This document shows, piece after piece, positions 8,401-15,352 of a stretch of 64,000 nt of DNA. Under the pieces are notes generated by a model. The model was given only the letters and a program-made list of their open reading frames with translations, did not search any database and was not told the origin of the DNA. Position numbers and translations under genes: made by a program. How positions within the stretch are numbered: the first letter of the stretch is position 1; each line of letters begins with the position of its first letter. Origin of the DNA: Paraburkholderia unamae. GTDB lineage: Bacteria; Pseudomonadota; Gammaproteobacteria; Burkholderiales; Burkholderiaceae. Location: the NCBI RefSeq assembly GCF_003268775.1, contig NZ_QLSU01000008.1:248001-312000 (forward strand). The letters run 5' to 3'.

Positions 8401-9644
8401 ACCGTTTGCCGGTTCGCGACACTCGCCACCGGGTTCGTGCAGATGATCCAGCACGCCTTGATCTCGCCCTGCGCCATGCGCGAGAACATGTCGATGGTGC
8501 CGCCGCCCACCTTCACGGGCAGCGTACCGGGCGCGACACCCCATGCCGCTTCCACGAACGCGCGATCCTCCTCGGCAAGCACCGTGCGCTGGCCGGGCAG
8601 GCCCGGCCCCATATAGCCCATTTCGCGCCCGCCCATCGCATTGGGCTGGCCCGTGAGCGAGAACGGCCCGCTGCCGGGGCGGCAAATCTTGCCCGTCGCG
8701 AGATGCAGATTGCAGATCGCATTCGTGCTCCACGTGCCGTGCGTGCTCTGGTTCAGGCCCATGGTCCAGCAGCTCATCCACTCGGGCGCGTCGCCGATCA
8801 TCTGCGCGGCGCGGCGAATGTCGTCAGCGGCAAGACCCGTGATTCCGGCGACCTTTTCCGGCGTGTAATCTTCGAGGAACGCGGGCATCGCGTCCCATCC
8901 TTCGGTGTACTGTGCAATGAAGTCGGCGTCGGTATGGCCGTTCTTGTGCAGCAGGTGCAGCAAACCGTTGAGCAGCGCGAGGTCGGTGCCCGGCGCGACT
9001 TGCAGGAAGAGCGATGCCTTCTCCGCGGTGGCGTTGCGGCGCGGGTCCACCACGATGAGCTTCGCGCCCGCCTTCACGCGGTCCATCATGCGCAGGAACA
9101 GGATGGGGTGGCAGTCCGCCATGTTCGCGCCGATCACGAAGAACAGGTCGGCCTTCTCGAAGTCCTGGTAGGAGCCCGGCGGCCCGTCCGCACCGAGCGA
9201 GAGCTTGTAGCCGCTGCCCGCGCTCGCCATGCACAGGCGCGAATTCGATTCGATGTTGTTGGTGCGCACGAAGCCCTTGGCGAGCTTGTTCACGAGGTAC
9301 TGCGCCTCGATCGACATCTGCCCGGAAACATAGAACGAGAGCGCGTCGGGGCCGTGCGCGTCGAGCGTGGCGCGCAGGCGGCGCGCCGTGTCCGAGATCG
9401 CCTGCGCGATCGGCAGCGGCACCGGGTCTTCGTCGCGCGCGTGGCGCACGAAGGCGCGCTCTAGCCGCCCGGACTTGCGCAGCGCCACGTGCGCGGACGA
9501 GCCCTTCGTGCAAAGGCGACCGAAATTGGTCGGATGCTCGGCGTCGCCCGAGATTTTCGCGACCTGGCCGTCCTCGACGTGCAGGATCATTCCGCAGCCT
9601 ACGCCGCAGTACGGGCAAACGCTTTTTACGCTCTCGCGGCTCAT
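5433..9644 (-). CDS. nasA: Assimilatory nitrate reductase fused to a CysJ-type flavoprotein reductase
   Basis: This is a fusion of about 1403 residues. The N-terminal half is a NasA/NapA-type molybdenum enzyme: the [4Fe-4S] ligands are CPYCGVGC plus a further Cys in GRLCTKG, followed by the bis-MGD-binding regions and the C-terminal NTGRLQHQWHTMTKTG segment. After an Ala/Pro-rich linker near residues 720-850 comes a diflavin reductase: a flavodoxin domain (VVLLWASQTGNVESL, about residue 865), an FAD domain (RLYSISSSPKAHAGEV), the NADPH site GPGTGVAPFRAFLHER, and the CysJ-like C-terminus YVRDVY. Electrons would pass from NAD(P)H through FAD, FMN and 4Fe-4S to molybdenum, so no separate NasB subunit is needed. 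I chose ATG 9644; a TTG at 9656 would add four residues. It is the last gene of nirB-nirD-nasA. Confidence 0.93.
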   Translation of the reverse strand: MSRESVKSVCPYCGVGCGMILHVEDGQVAKISGDAEHPTNFGRLCTKGSSAHVALRKSGRLERAFVRHARDEDPVPLPIAQAISDTARRLRATLDAHGPDALSFYVSGQMSIEAQYLVNKLAKGFVRTNNIESNSRLCMASAGSGYKLSLGADGPPGSYQDFEKADLFFVIGANMADCHPILFLRMMDRVKAGAKLIVVDPRRNATAEKASLFLQVAPGTDLALLNGLLHLLHKNGHTDADFIAQYTEGWDAMPAFLEDYTPEKVAGITGLAADDIRRAAQMIGDAPEWMSCWTMGLNQSTHGTWSTNAICNLHLATGKICRPGSGPFSLTGQPNAMGGREMGYMGPGLPGQRTVLAEEDRAFVEAAWGVAPGTLPVKVGGGTIDMFSRMAQGEIKACWIICTNPVASVANRQTVVAGLKAADLVIAQDAFLDTETNQYADVLLPGALWAEAEGVMINSERNMTLMQQAVEPPGEALADWRIIARVACEMGFAHAFSYESAAEVFDEITRFANPKTGYDLRGASYAKLRETPLQWPIAPESANDRNPLRYVNDGVSQTLKENADGTRPRIAFATPHGKGVFFARPHVAPAELPDGTFPVVFNTGRLQHQWHTMTKTGKVPMLNKLNPGPFVEIHPEDASALGIAAKDRVEVRSRRGRVVLPAVVTERVRPGNCFAPMHWNDVFGEELCVNAVTSDAIDPVSQQPELKFCAVALTRVGPASAPRETARTPDAADAPAAPAAVAAVATQAVNPSQEHDMSRIDAFSTLLGLDDVAAPQLGEPERRYLAGFVGGLRSSRSLPSDEAIGVPMLPAHAPFPADTRVWLDGLLAGLFSRAEPAHAARAGSLAAPQAPEEKPHGVRIAHTRPKVVLLWASQTGNVESLVERYATQLMESGFEIRTACMADYSLASLEKAQYVLLMTSTFGDGDAPDNGEAFWSALAAQSAPRLASLRFSVLALGDRNYDQFCGHGRKIDARLEALGATRLMERVDCDSEYQGAADAWLDRIVVRIKEEDAALHAVPADGAIPEVLPGCAATKARPAASRLLKNVRLNMSGATKDTRYFSLATGEAGLEYEAGDALGVWPTNCPALVDELLGLTRLAADTPVAVSGQGEMRLGEALSKHFEIARPSPDALAFIAKRTRSGGLTDLLDEARKGDLRNWLWGQQLADVLHEYPVDLSAPELLGMLKRLQPRLYSISSSPKAHAGEVHLTVSAVRYNNGRRERKGVASTFLADRALEGSVPVFVQKSTHFRPPRSGDTPMIMVGPGTGVAPFRAFLHERRARGDTGRNWLFFGEQHAATDFYYRDELETMRKDGHLDRLDLAFSRDQSEKVYVQDRMREQGAQLWAWLQEGAHLYVCGDASRMAKDVDAALREVVCSHGGMSADASHDYISALGRDKRYVRDVY

Positions 9645-9728
9645 GCGGTCGATCAATCTCAGCTTGAAACAGATTCAGGGCGCGCGGCGCATGATGCACG
9701 CCGCGCCTGGCTCACGTCAGTCAAATCA

Positions 9729-10088
9729 TCAGGCGGCGATCCACACCTGACCGTTTTCCACGCGCGTGGCAAACGCATTGACCGAATGCTGCGGCGCTTC
9801 GATGCACTCGCCGGTGCTGAGGTCGAAGTGATGCTTGTAGATGGGCGAGGCCACCACGATGCGTTCGCCGAAGCTGCCCACGAGCCCGCGCGAGAGCACC
9901 GCCGCATGCGAGTTCGGGTCGTAGTTGCCGATGGCGTACACGCGCGCGTCGCCGTCGTCGACATGGAACACGGCGACCTGCTCGCCCTTCACGAGCGCGC
10001 AGACGCCGGTGTTCGGCACGATGTCGTCGAGCGTGCAGACGGGAATCCAGTGGCTCGGGTTGCGGTCACTTTGAGTCGGGTGAGTCAT
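9729..10088 (-). CDS. nirD: Nitrite reductase [NAD(P)H] small subunit
   Basis: The 119-residue protein matches NirD, a Rieske-fold subunit that lacks the Rieske Cys/His pair of ligands. Diagnostic segments are WIPVCTLDDIVPNTGVCALV, VYAIGNYDPNSHAAVLSRG and IYKHHFDLSTGECI. It supports the siroheme nitrite reductase NirB, encoded 28 bases upstream, in reducing nitrite to ammonium in the cytoplasm. It lies between nirB and nasA on the minus strand and should be transcribed from the nirB leader. Confidence 0.95.
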   Translation of the reverse strand: MTHPTQSDRNPSHWIPVCTLDDIVPNTGVCALVKGEQVAVFHVDDGDARVYAIGNYDPNSHAAVLSRGLVGSFGERIVVASPIYKHHFDLSTGECIEAPQHSVNAFATRVENGQVWIAA

Positions 10089-10116
10089 GGCGCACTCCTT
10101 GGTTCGATAAAAGGAA

Positions 10117-12732
10117 TCAGACGGTTTCGACGACTACGGGAATCTCTGCCAACGCGTCATGACGCGCCGGTTGCGGGCATTGCGTGCGCTCCTCGGGGGT
10201 GGCCGGACGAATCTGGCCGCGCTCCTCGATAAAGGTGACGTGCTGGTCGCCCGCATCGCTGTTGACGAAGTGGCGGAAGCGGCGACGCGTTTCGGGGTCG
10301 GTCACGGCCTTCTTCCACTCGCATTCGTAGGTGTCCACCACGAGCTGCATTTCCGCTTCGAGTTCGGCGGCGAGGCCCAGCTTGTCGTTCACGACCACGT
10401 CGATCAGATAGTCGAGGCCGCCTTCGAGGTTGTCGCGCCACACGCTCGTGCGTTGCAGGCGGTCGGCCGTGCGCACGTAGAACATGAGGAAACGGTCGAC
10501 GTAGCGCACGAGCGTGGCCTGATCGAGATCGGCGGCGAGCAGTTCCGCGTGGCGGGGCTTCATGCCGCCGTTGCCGCACACGTAGAGGTTCCAGCCCTTC
10601 TCGGTTGCGATGATGCCGACGTCCTTGCCCTGCGCCTCGGCGCATTCACGCGTGCAGCCCGACACGCCGAACTTGATCTTGTGCGGCGCGCGCAGGCCCT
10701 TGTAGCGGTTTTCGAGTTCGATCGCGAAGCCCACCGAATCGCCTACGCCATAGCGACACCACGTCGAGCCCACGCACGACTTCACCGTGCGCAGGGCCTT
10801 GCCGTAGGCGTGCCCCGATTCGAAGCCCGCGCCGATCAACTCCTCCCAGATGAAGGGCAATTGCTCGACGCGCGCGCCAAAGAGGTCCACGCGCTGGCCG
10901 CCCGTGATCTTCGTGTAAAGGCCGTACTTCTTCGCGACCTGCCCCACGGCGATGAGGCCTTCGGGCGTCACTTCGCCGCCGGGCATGCGCGGCACCACCG
11001 AGTAGGTGCCGTCACGCTGGATGTTGGCGAGGTAGTAATCGTTCGAATCTTGCAGGCTCGCGTGCTCCTTCTTCAGCACGAATTCGTTCCAGCACGAGGC
11101 GAGAATGCCGGCCACGGCGGGCTTGCAGATATCGCAGCCCAGACCGTGGCCATGCTTCGCGAGCAGTTCGCTGAAGGTCTTGATGCCCTCCACGCGCACG
11201 ATGTGATACAGCTCCTGGCGCGAGTAACGGAAGTGCTCGCACAGGTGATTGTTGACGGCGAGGCCCTGGCGCTTCATCTCCGACTTCATGACCTGCGTGA
11301 CGAGCGGCACGCAGCCGCCGCACGACGTACCGGCGTTGCACGCGCCCTTCACCGCTGCGATGGTGGTCGCGCCTTCGCGCACGGCCGCACAAATTTCGGC
11401 CTTCGAAACGTTGTTGCACGAGCAGATTTGCGCGGCATCCGGCAATGCCTCCACGCCGATCGCGGGCTTGGCCTTGCCGTCGGCTTGCGGCAGGATCATG
11501 AATTCGGGCGACTCGGGCAACTCGATGCCGTTGAGCATCATCTGGAGCAGCGTGCCGTACTCGCTCGCGTCGCCCACCATCACCGCGCCGAGCAGCTTCT
11601 TGCCGCAATCGGACACCACGATCTTCTTGTAGACCTGGCGGCGCTCGTCGGCGTAGCGGTACGAGCGGCTGCCGGGCGTCTTGCCGTGCGCGTCGCCAAT
11701 GCTCGCCACGTCCACGCCCATGAGCTTGAGCTTGGTGCTCATGTCCGCGCCCGCGAAGGTCGAGGCCTCGCCCGCCAGCGCCTTGGCGGCGATGCGCGCC
11801 ATGTCGTAGCCAGGGGCGACGAGACCGAAGATCTGGCCTTGCCAGAGCGCGCATTCGCCGATGGCGTAGATGTTCGCGTCGCTCGTGCGGCACTGGTCGT
11901 CGATCACGATGCCGCCGCGCGCGCCGATATCGAGGCCGCATGCGCGCGCGATTTCATCGCGCGGACGAATGCCGGCCGAGAACACGATCATGTCGGCGTC
12001 GAGGTGCGTGCCGTCGGCGAACTGCATGCGGTTCGCGGCCGTTTCGCCGTCCACGATCGCCGTGGTGTTCTTCTGCGTGTGCACGGTTACGCCGAGTTCT
12101 TCGATCTTGCCGCGCAGCATGCGGCCGCCGTCGTCGTCCACCTGCACCGCCATGAGGCGCGGGGCGAATTCCACCACGTGGGTCTCGAGGCCCAGGTCGC
12201 GCAGGGCCTTCGCGCATTCGAGGCCGAGCAGGCCGCCGCCCACCACCACGCCCGTCTTCGCGTGCGCGCCGCGCGCCTGCATCGCTTCGAGGTCGGCAAT
12301 GGTTCGGTAGACGAAGCAATCGGCGCGGTCGTTGCCCGCGATGGGCGGCACGAACGCCGAGGAACCGGTGGCCAGCACGAGCTTGTCGTACGAAAGCGTC
12401 TCGCCGTTGGACACCGTGATGGTGCGTGCGGCGCGATCGACCGCCACGGCCCTGGCGTTGAGCACGAGGCGCACGTTCTCGCGCTCGAAGAAGCCAGGCG
12501 CCACGAGCGAAAGATCGTCCGCCGACTTGCCCGCGAAGAATTCCGAGAGGTGCACGCGGTCGTAGGCGGGACGGGGCTCTTCGCAGAGCACGGTCACGCG
12601 CGCAGTGACATTTGAGTCGAGCGCGCCGTCCGCCAGGATGCTTTCGAGGAATTTGTGGCCCACCATGCCATGGCCGACGACGACGATCTCCATCGCGGCC
12701 GAGCTGTTCACTGCGTTCGTTGCTTGCACCAT
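10117..12732 (-). CDS. nirB: Nitrite reductase [NAD(P)H] large subunit
   Basis: The protein has about 871 residues from the ATG at 12732, preceded by AGGGG. The N-terminal FAD/NAD(P)H module is shown by IVVVGHGMVGHKF, LVLATGSSAFVPPI and GVVVGGGLLGLECAKAL. It is followed by a BFD-like [2Fe-2S] region (CSCNNVSKAEIC and CNAGTSCGGC) and the siroheme/[4Fe-4S] sulfite/nitrite reductase domain (CVGSTWCRYG, GVSGCTRECAEAQGKDVG). It carries out the six-electron reduction of nitrite to ammonium. The first 15 residues of the longest frame are upstream leader and overlap the terminator, so that start is rejected. It is the first gene of nirB-nirD-nasA. Siroheme is presumably supplied with help from the methyltransferase encoded divergently at 13318. 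Confidence 0.96.
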   Translation of the reverse strand: MVQATNAVNSSAAMEIVVVGHGMVGHKFLESILADGALDSNVTARVTVLCEEPRPAYDRVHLSEFFAGKSADDLSLVAPGFFERENVRLVLNARAVAVDRAARTITVSNGETLSYDKLVLATGSSAFVPPIAGNDRADCFVYRTIADLEAMQARGAHAKTGVVVGGGLLGLECAKALRDLGLETHVVEFAPRLMAVQVDDDGGRMLRGKIEELGVTVHTQKNTTAIVDGETAANRMQFADGTHLDADMIVFSAGIRPRDEIARACGLDIGARGGIVIDDQCRTSDANIYAIGECALWQGQIFGLVAPGYDMARIAAKALAGEASTFAGADMSTKLKLMGVDVASIGDAHGKTPGSRSYRYADERRQVYKKIVVSDCGKKLLGAVMVGDASEYGTLLQMMLNGIELPESPEFMILPQADGKAKPAIGVEALPDAAQICSCNNVSKAEICAAVREGATTIAAVKGACNAGTSCGGCVPLVTQVMKSEMKRQGLAVNNHLCEHFRYSRQELYHIVRVEGIKTFSELLAKHGHGLGCDICKPAVAGILASCWNEFVLKKEHASLQDSNDYYLANIQRDGTYSVVPRMPGGEVTPEGLIAVGQVAKKYGLYTKITGGQRVDLFGARVEQLPFIWEELIGAGFESGHAYGKALRTVKSCVGSTWCRYGVGDSVGFAIELENRYKGLRAPHKIKFGVSGCTRECAEAQGKDVGIIATEKGWNLYVCGNGGMKPRHAELLAADLDQATLVRYVDRFLMFYVRTADRLQRTSVWRDNLEGGLDYLIDVVVNDKLGLAAELEAEMQLVVDTYECEWKKAVTDPETRRRFRHFVNSDAGDQHVTFIEERGQIRPATPEERTQCPQPARHDALAEIPVVVETV

Positions 12733-12747
12733 GAGCCCCTGCCAATA

Positions 12748-12802
12748 AAAAAGGCGTCCCGCGATTCCAGCTTGCATAAGGAAGCCAGATTCGGGGGACG
12801 CC
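12748..12802 (-). terminator. Intrinsic terminator inside the nirB leader
   Basis: On the minus strand GGCGTCCC pairs with GGGACGCC and is followed at once by six or seven T residues, ending about 16 bases before the nirB ATG. A terminator between promoter and first gene implies attenuation. Its 5' arm shares bases with the P2 hairpin (12796-12809), so the two structures are mutually exclusive. Coordinates may be off by one. Confidence 0.8.
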
Positions 12803-12869
12803 GTTGCCCAAAATACGAAAATTGTCGTGCGCCGCGCTGTGGTCTTGCGGCCGGATCGCCATTGATCCG
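12796..12869 (-). promoter_or_regulatory. ANTAR-type dual-hairpin leader RNA of nirB-nirD-nasA
   Basis: Two small hairpins are visible on the minus strand. P1 (12869-12852) has a 6-bp stem CGGATC/GATCCG closing the hexaloop AATGGC. P2 (12809-12796) has the stem GGGC/GTCC closing AACGGC. Both loops have A at position 1 and G at position 4, the recognition pattern known for ANTAR antiterminators such as NasR, NasT and EutV. P2 overlaps the 5' arm of the terminator, so protein binding to P1-P2 would prevent termination. I saw the structure by eye; protein binding is inferred. Confidence 0.75.
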
Positions 12870-12895
12870 CTGTGGCACTTGCGGTAGAGCATTAC

Positions 12896-12911
12896 GCAAG
12901 CACCATGCCAA
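12896..12911 (-). promoter_or_regulatory. Sigma-54 (RpoN) promoter of nirB
   Basis: On the minus strand the sequence TTGGCATG-GTGC-TTGCG gives the -24 GG and -12 GC with exactly 10 bases between them. It matches the consensus TGGCACG-N4-TTGC with one change. The expected transcript start is near 12884, about 15 bases before hairpin P1. RpoN dependence fits nitrogen control through NtrC. Confidence 0.78.
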
Positions 12912-13010
12912 GTTGCCGCCATCGCGCGAAACGCCCCGCGCGGCGGGCGTGGAAGGCTTGCGTGCCGTTCGCCACACACCGCCCGCGTGAGCGCATTGTG
13001 ATGCAGGCCG

Positions 13011-13046
13011 GCACAAGATTGGTGCCGTGCAGCACTTTCGCTGTGC
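13011..13046. promoter_or_regulatory. Tandem NtrC-like enhancer sites
   Basis: Two copies of the NtrC dyad GCAC-N7-GTGC occur at 13011-13025 and 13032-13046. Their centres are 21 bp apart, two helical turns, the spacing expected for cooperative binding. They lie about 100 bp upstream of both divergent sigma-54 promoters (12896-12911 and 13125-13139) and could activate both. The sites are seen directly; NtrC binding is inferred. Confidence 0.68.
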
Positions 13047-13124
13047 GCCCTGACTGTGCACGCTGCGACGTTGTCAATCGGGGCGCGCCCCGCCGGCGGG
13101 CAACGGCCGCGCATGCATGCGGGC

Positions 13125-13139
13125 TGGTCTGGAACTTGC
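13125..13139 (+). promoter_or_regulatory. Sigma-54 promoter of the siroheme methyltransferase gene
   Basis: TGGTCTG-GAAC-TTGC has the -24 GG and -12 GC separated by 10 bases, and is followed by GTAA as in the nirB promoter. The predicted start near 13150 coincides with the first base of hairpin P1. The -24 half is less canonical than in the other two promoters. Confidence 0.72.
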
Positions 13140-13150
13140 GTAAAGGAAGG

Positions 13151-13230
13151 CGTCCGGCAACGATGCCGGGCGCTGCACACCCCGGGCGTCGCTGCGCGCC
13201 GCCCATCGAGCAAACCGGACAATGGCGTCC
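13151..13230 (+). promoter_or_regulatory. ANTAR-type dual-hairpin leader RNA of the siroheme methyltransferase gene
   Basis: P1 (13151-13172) is an 8-bp stem CGTCCGGC/GCCGGGCG with one G-U pair and hexaloop AACGAT. P2 (13217-13230) is GGAC/GTCC closing AATGGC. Both loops have A1 and G4. P2 shares bases 13221-13230 with the 5' arm of the following terminator, as in the nirB leader. The DNA between P1 and P2 shows no third conserved element. Confidence 0.75.
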
Positions 13231-13267
13231 CCTCGTCGCAAGCGGCGAGCGGACGCCATTTGTTTTA
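13221..13267 (+). terminator. Intrinsic terminator inside the methyltransferase leader
   Basis: AATGGCGTCC (13221-13230) pairs with GGACGCCATT (13251-13260). The stem extends inward through CTCGTCG/CGGCGAG with a small CAAG loop and is followed by a T-rich run (TTTGTTTT). It ends about 50 bases before the start codon, and an extra strong hairpin (13270-13296) lies in between. Confidence 0.76.
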
Positions 13268-13269
13268 TG

Positions 13270-13296
13270 GCGCGCCCACTTTCACAGTGGGCGCGC
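13270..13296 (+). promoter_or_regulatory. Strong hairpin between leader terminator and start codon
   Basis: GCGCGCCCACT pairs perfectly with AGTGGGCGCGC over 11 bp around the loop TTCAC. There is no T run after it, so it is not a terminator. It ends 21 bases before the ATG at 13318 and leaves the ribosome site GAAAGGA (13304-13310) unpaired. It may stabilise the 5' end of the mRNA; no role can be shown from sequence. Confidence 0.55.
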
Positions 13297-13317
13297 GCAA
13301 CGCGAAAGGACAAGACG

Positions 13318-14109
13318 ATGGCTATGGGCAAGGTCACGCTGGTGAGCGCAGGTCCGGGCGACCTCGAGCTGCTCACCCTGAAAGCGGCCAGGGCGCTGGC
13401 GAGCGCCGACGTCGTGCTGCTCGACGATCTCGTGAACCCGGAAATCGTCACGCTCGCGCCCCAGGCGCGTGTGATACGCGTGGGCAAGCGCGGCGGTTGC
13501 CGCTCCACGCCGCAGGCCTTCATCGAGCGTCTGATGCAGCGCTATGCGCGCCGCGGCCTGCACGTGGTGCGCGTGAAAGGCGGCGACGCCCTGCTGTTCG
13601 GCCGCGCGGGCGAAGAACTCGCGGCGCTGCACAGCGCGGGTGTGACAGTGGAAATCGTCAACGGCATTTCCTCGGCGTTTGCGGCGGCGGCGGGGCTCGG
13701 TGTGTCGCTCACGCATCGCGACCATTGCCAGGGCGTGATCTTCGTGACGGCGCATTTGCGCGACCATAGCGAGCCCGACTGGACCGCGCTCGCCGCAACC
13801 GGCATGACGCTCGCCATCTATATGGGCATGAGCCGGATCGCGTCGCTGTGCGCGACGCTCGCCGCCACGCTCGCGAGCGACACACCCGCCGCCGTCGTGC
13901 AATGGGCGGGCAGCACGAAAGAGCGGCGCGCAACAGGCACGCTCGGCACGATCGCAGCGCTAGCCCAGGCGGCCGGACTGGGCAGCCCCGCCATCATTCT
14001 CGTGGGCAAGGCCATTGGCGAGGCGGCTTCGTTCAGCCTCTCGCACGCATCGTTCGGCGTGGGCTACGACGAAGATGCGGGGCAGACACCGCAGCGCCTG
14101 ATCGCTTGA
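13318..14109 (+). CDS. cobA: Uroporphyrinogen-III C-methyltransferase (siroheme synthesis)
   Basis: The 263-residue protein starts at ATG 13318 after GAAAGGA; an in-frame start 96 bases upstream would run through the leader terminator and is rejected. The SUMT fold is clear: VSAGPGDLELLTLKAARAL, VVRVKGGDALLFGRAGEEL, NGISSAFAAAAGLGVSLTHR and AIYMGMSRI. It adds two methyl groups from S-adenosylmethionine to uroporphyrinogen III to give precorrin-2, the precursor of the siroheme in NirB. Its leader has the same sigma-54 and dual-hairpin design as nirB, so cofactor and enzyme are controlled together. The equivalent gene in other nitrate clusters is called nirE, nasE-like or cobA. Confidence 0.92.
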   Translation: MAMGKVTLVSAGPGDLELLTLKAARALASADVVLLDDLVNPEIVTLAPQARVIRVGKRGGCRSTPQAFIERLMQRYARRGLHVVRVKGGDALLFGRAGEELAALHSAGVTVEIVNGISSAFAAAAGLGVSLTHRDHCQGVIFVTAHLRDHSEPDWTALAATGMTLAIYMGMSRIASLCATLAATLASDTPAAVVQWAGSTKERRATGTLGTIAALAQAAGLGSPAIILVGKAIGEAASFSLSHASFGVGYDEDAGQTPQRLIA

Positions 14110-14584
14110 TCGCCCGATCGAGAACGCCTCGATCGGATACGATCGGGGCGGGCTTTCCTGGTCAAAATACTTAGGATATCGACTTATTTTTCAGCATCGC
14201 ACGTAGTCAATCAATATTCCAGATGCAGAAAAACCGGTTTCCATTATTCAAACTTTCAACTTGAAATCGAATCACCATTCAGTAAGCCAATTGCGATCAA
14301 CCGCTGTCATATTAACCATCGCCTGACCTTTCTCCTACCGCGCTCCTACGCGCCTCATGGAAATCCCGGATGTTTTGGCTTCCTCTGTGAAAGCGTGAGG
14401 AAGGGTTCACGTCGCTAGAATTCAGCCATCTAATGCGGCGGGCGGCATCGTGCAGTCGGCCCATCATTGCGAGCCGGCCATGCAGCCTCCCCTTCGCGCT
14501 CTGGGTCACTTCGTGTATTACGTCGTGAATGGCGTTCGTCGCGGAGGTACGCAAGCCGGACCGGCCCAAGCATGGGACAAAAAA
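14110..14584. other. AT-rich intergenic region before the response regulator gene
   Basis: This gap has no convincing gene. Just after the methyltransferase stop a hairpin CGATCGAG/CTCGATCG (about 14115-14135) lacks a T run and is at best a weak terminator. From about 14160 to 14340 the DNA is clearly more AT-rich than its surroundings and probably holds the promoter of the downstream gene, but I cannot assign a -10/-35 pair. No sigma-54 or dual-hairpin element is present here. Confidence 0.5.
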
Positions 14585-15307
14585 ATGAAGCTGTTGCTCG
14601 TCGAAGAGAATGTCGAACTCGGCCGCTGGCTATGCGGCCTGTTGCGTGAAGAAAACTTCACGGTGGACTGGATGGCGGATGGCGAAGCCGCCGATTCGTT
14701 GCTGAAAACACAACGCTACGACCTCGTGATAATCGAAATGCACTTGCCGCGCATGAGCGGCAAAACCGTGCTGACCCGATTGCGTCGCAGGCAGGACAAC
14801 ATCCCGGTGATGATGATGACCGTCCACGGCTCGATCGAAGACAAGGTCGACTGCTTCGAGGCGGGCGCCGACGACTATCTCGTACGGCCTTTCGATACGC
14901 GCGAACTGCTGGCGCGCATCAAGGCGCTGATACGCCGGCAGTTCGCCGACCGAAGCGCGCGCCTGACTTGCGGCGACCTGCACTATCGCTCCGACACGCG
15001 CGAGTTCCGTCACAACGACACGCGCCTTGGCCTGCGCCGTCGCGAGCATGCGATTCTGGAAGCGTTGATGCTGCACCAGGGCCGCACGGTATCGAAGCAC
15101 ACGCTCATGGAGAACATCTTCGGCCTCGACGACGAACCGAGCCGCGACGCGATCGACATCTATATTCATCGCCTGCGCAAGCATCTCGCGCCGTCGAGCG
15201 CGCAGATCCTCACGTTGCGCGGCATCGGCTATATCCTGCGTGCACGCGATGCTCCGTTGTGCGAACCGACTGCGGAGCCAACCCTTCAGGCAGCGCACGA
15301 ACGGTAA
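14585..15307 (+). CDS. OmpR/PhoB-type response regulator with altered phosphorylation site
   Basis: The 240-residue protein starts at ATG 14585 (GGGA upstream; the longer frame from 14450 lacks similarity). The receiver domain covers residues 1-115 and a winged-helix DNA-binding domain follows, ending in the typical IDIYIHRLRKHLAP and LRGIGYIL segments. Thr79 is in place (VMMMTVHG), but the phosphoacceptor position is Glu51 (DLVIIEMHLP) and the conserved Lys is Arg101 (YLVRPFD). It is therefore an atypical receiver that may not be phosphorylated; Glu can mimic phospho-Asp. No histidine kinase gene is next to it. It sits inside the nitrate cluster, but its promoter region lacks the nitrate leader, so a nitrogen role is only suggested by position. 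Confidence 0.9.
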   Translation: MKLLLVEENVELGRWLCGLLREENFTVDWMADGEAADSLLKTQRYDLVIIEMHLPRMSGKTVLTRLRRRQDNIPVMMMTVHGSIEDKVDCFEAGADDYLVRPFDTRELLARIKALIRRQFADRSARLTCGDLHYRSDTREFRHNDTRLGLRRREHAILEALMLHQGRTVSKHTLMENIFGLDDEPSRDAIDIYIHRLRKHLAPSSAQILTLRGIGYILRARDAPLCEPTAEPTLQAAHER

Positions 15308-15352
15308 GGGTTGCAGCGCGACCCGGCCTCGCGCCGGATCGCGCTTGCAGCG

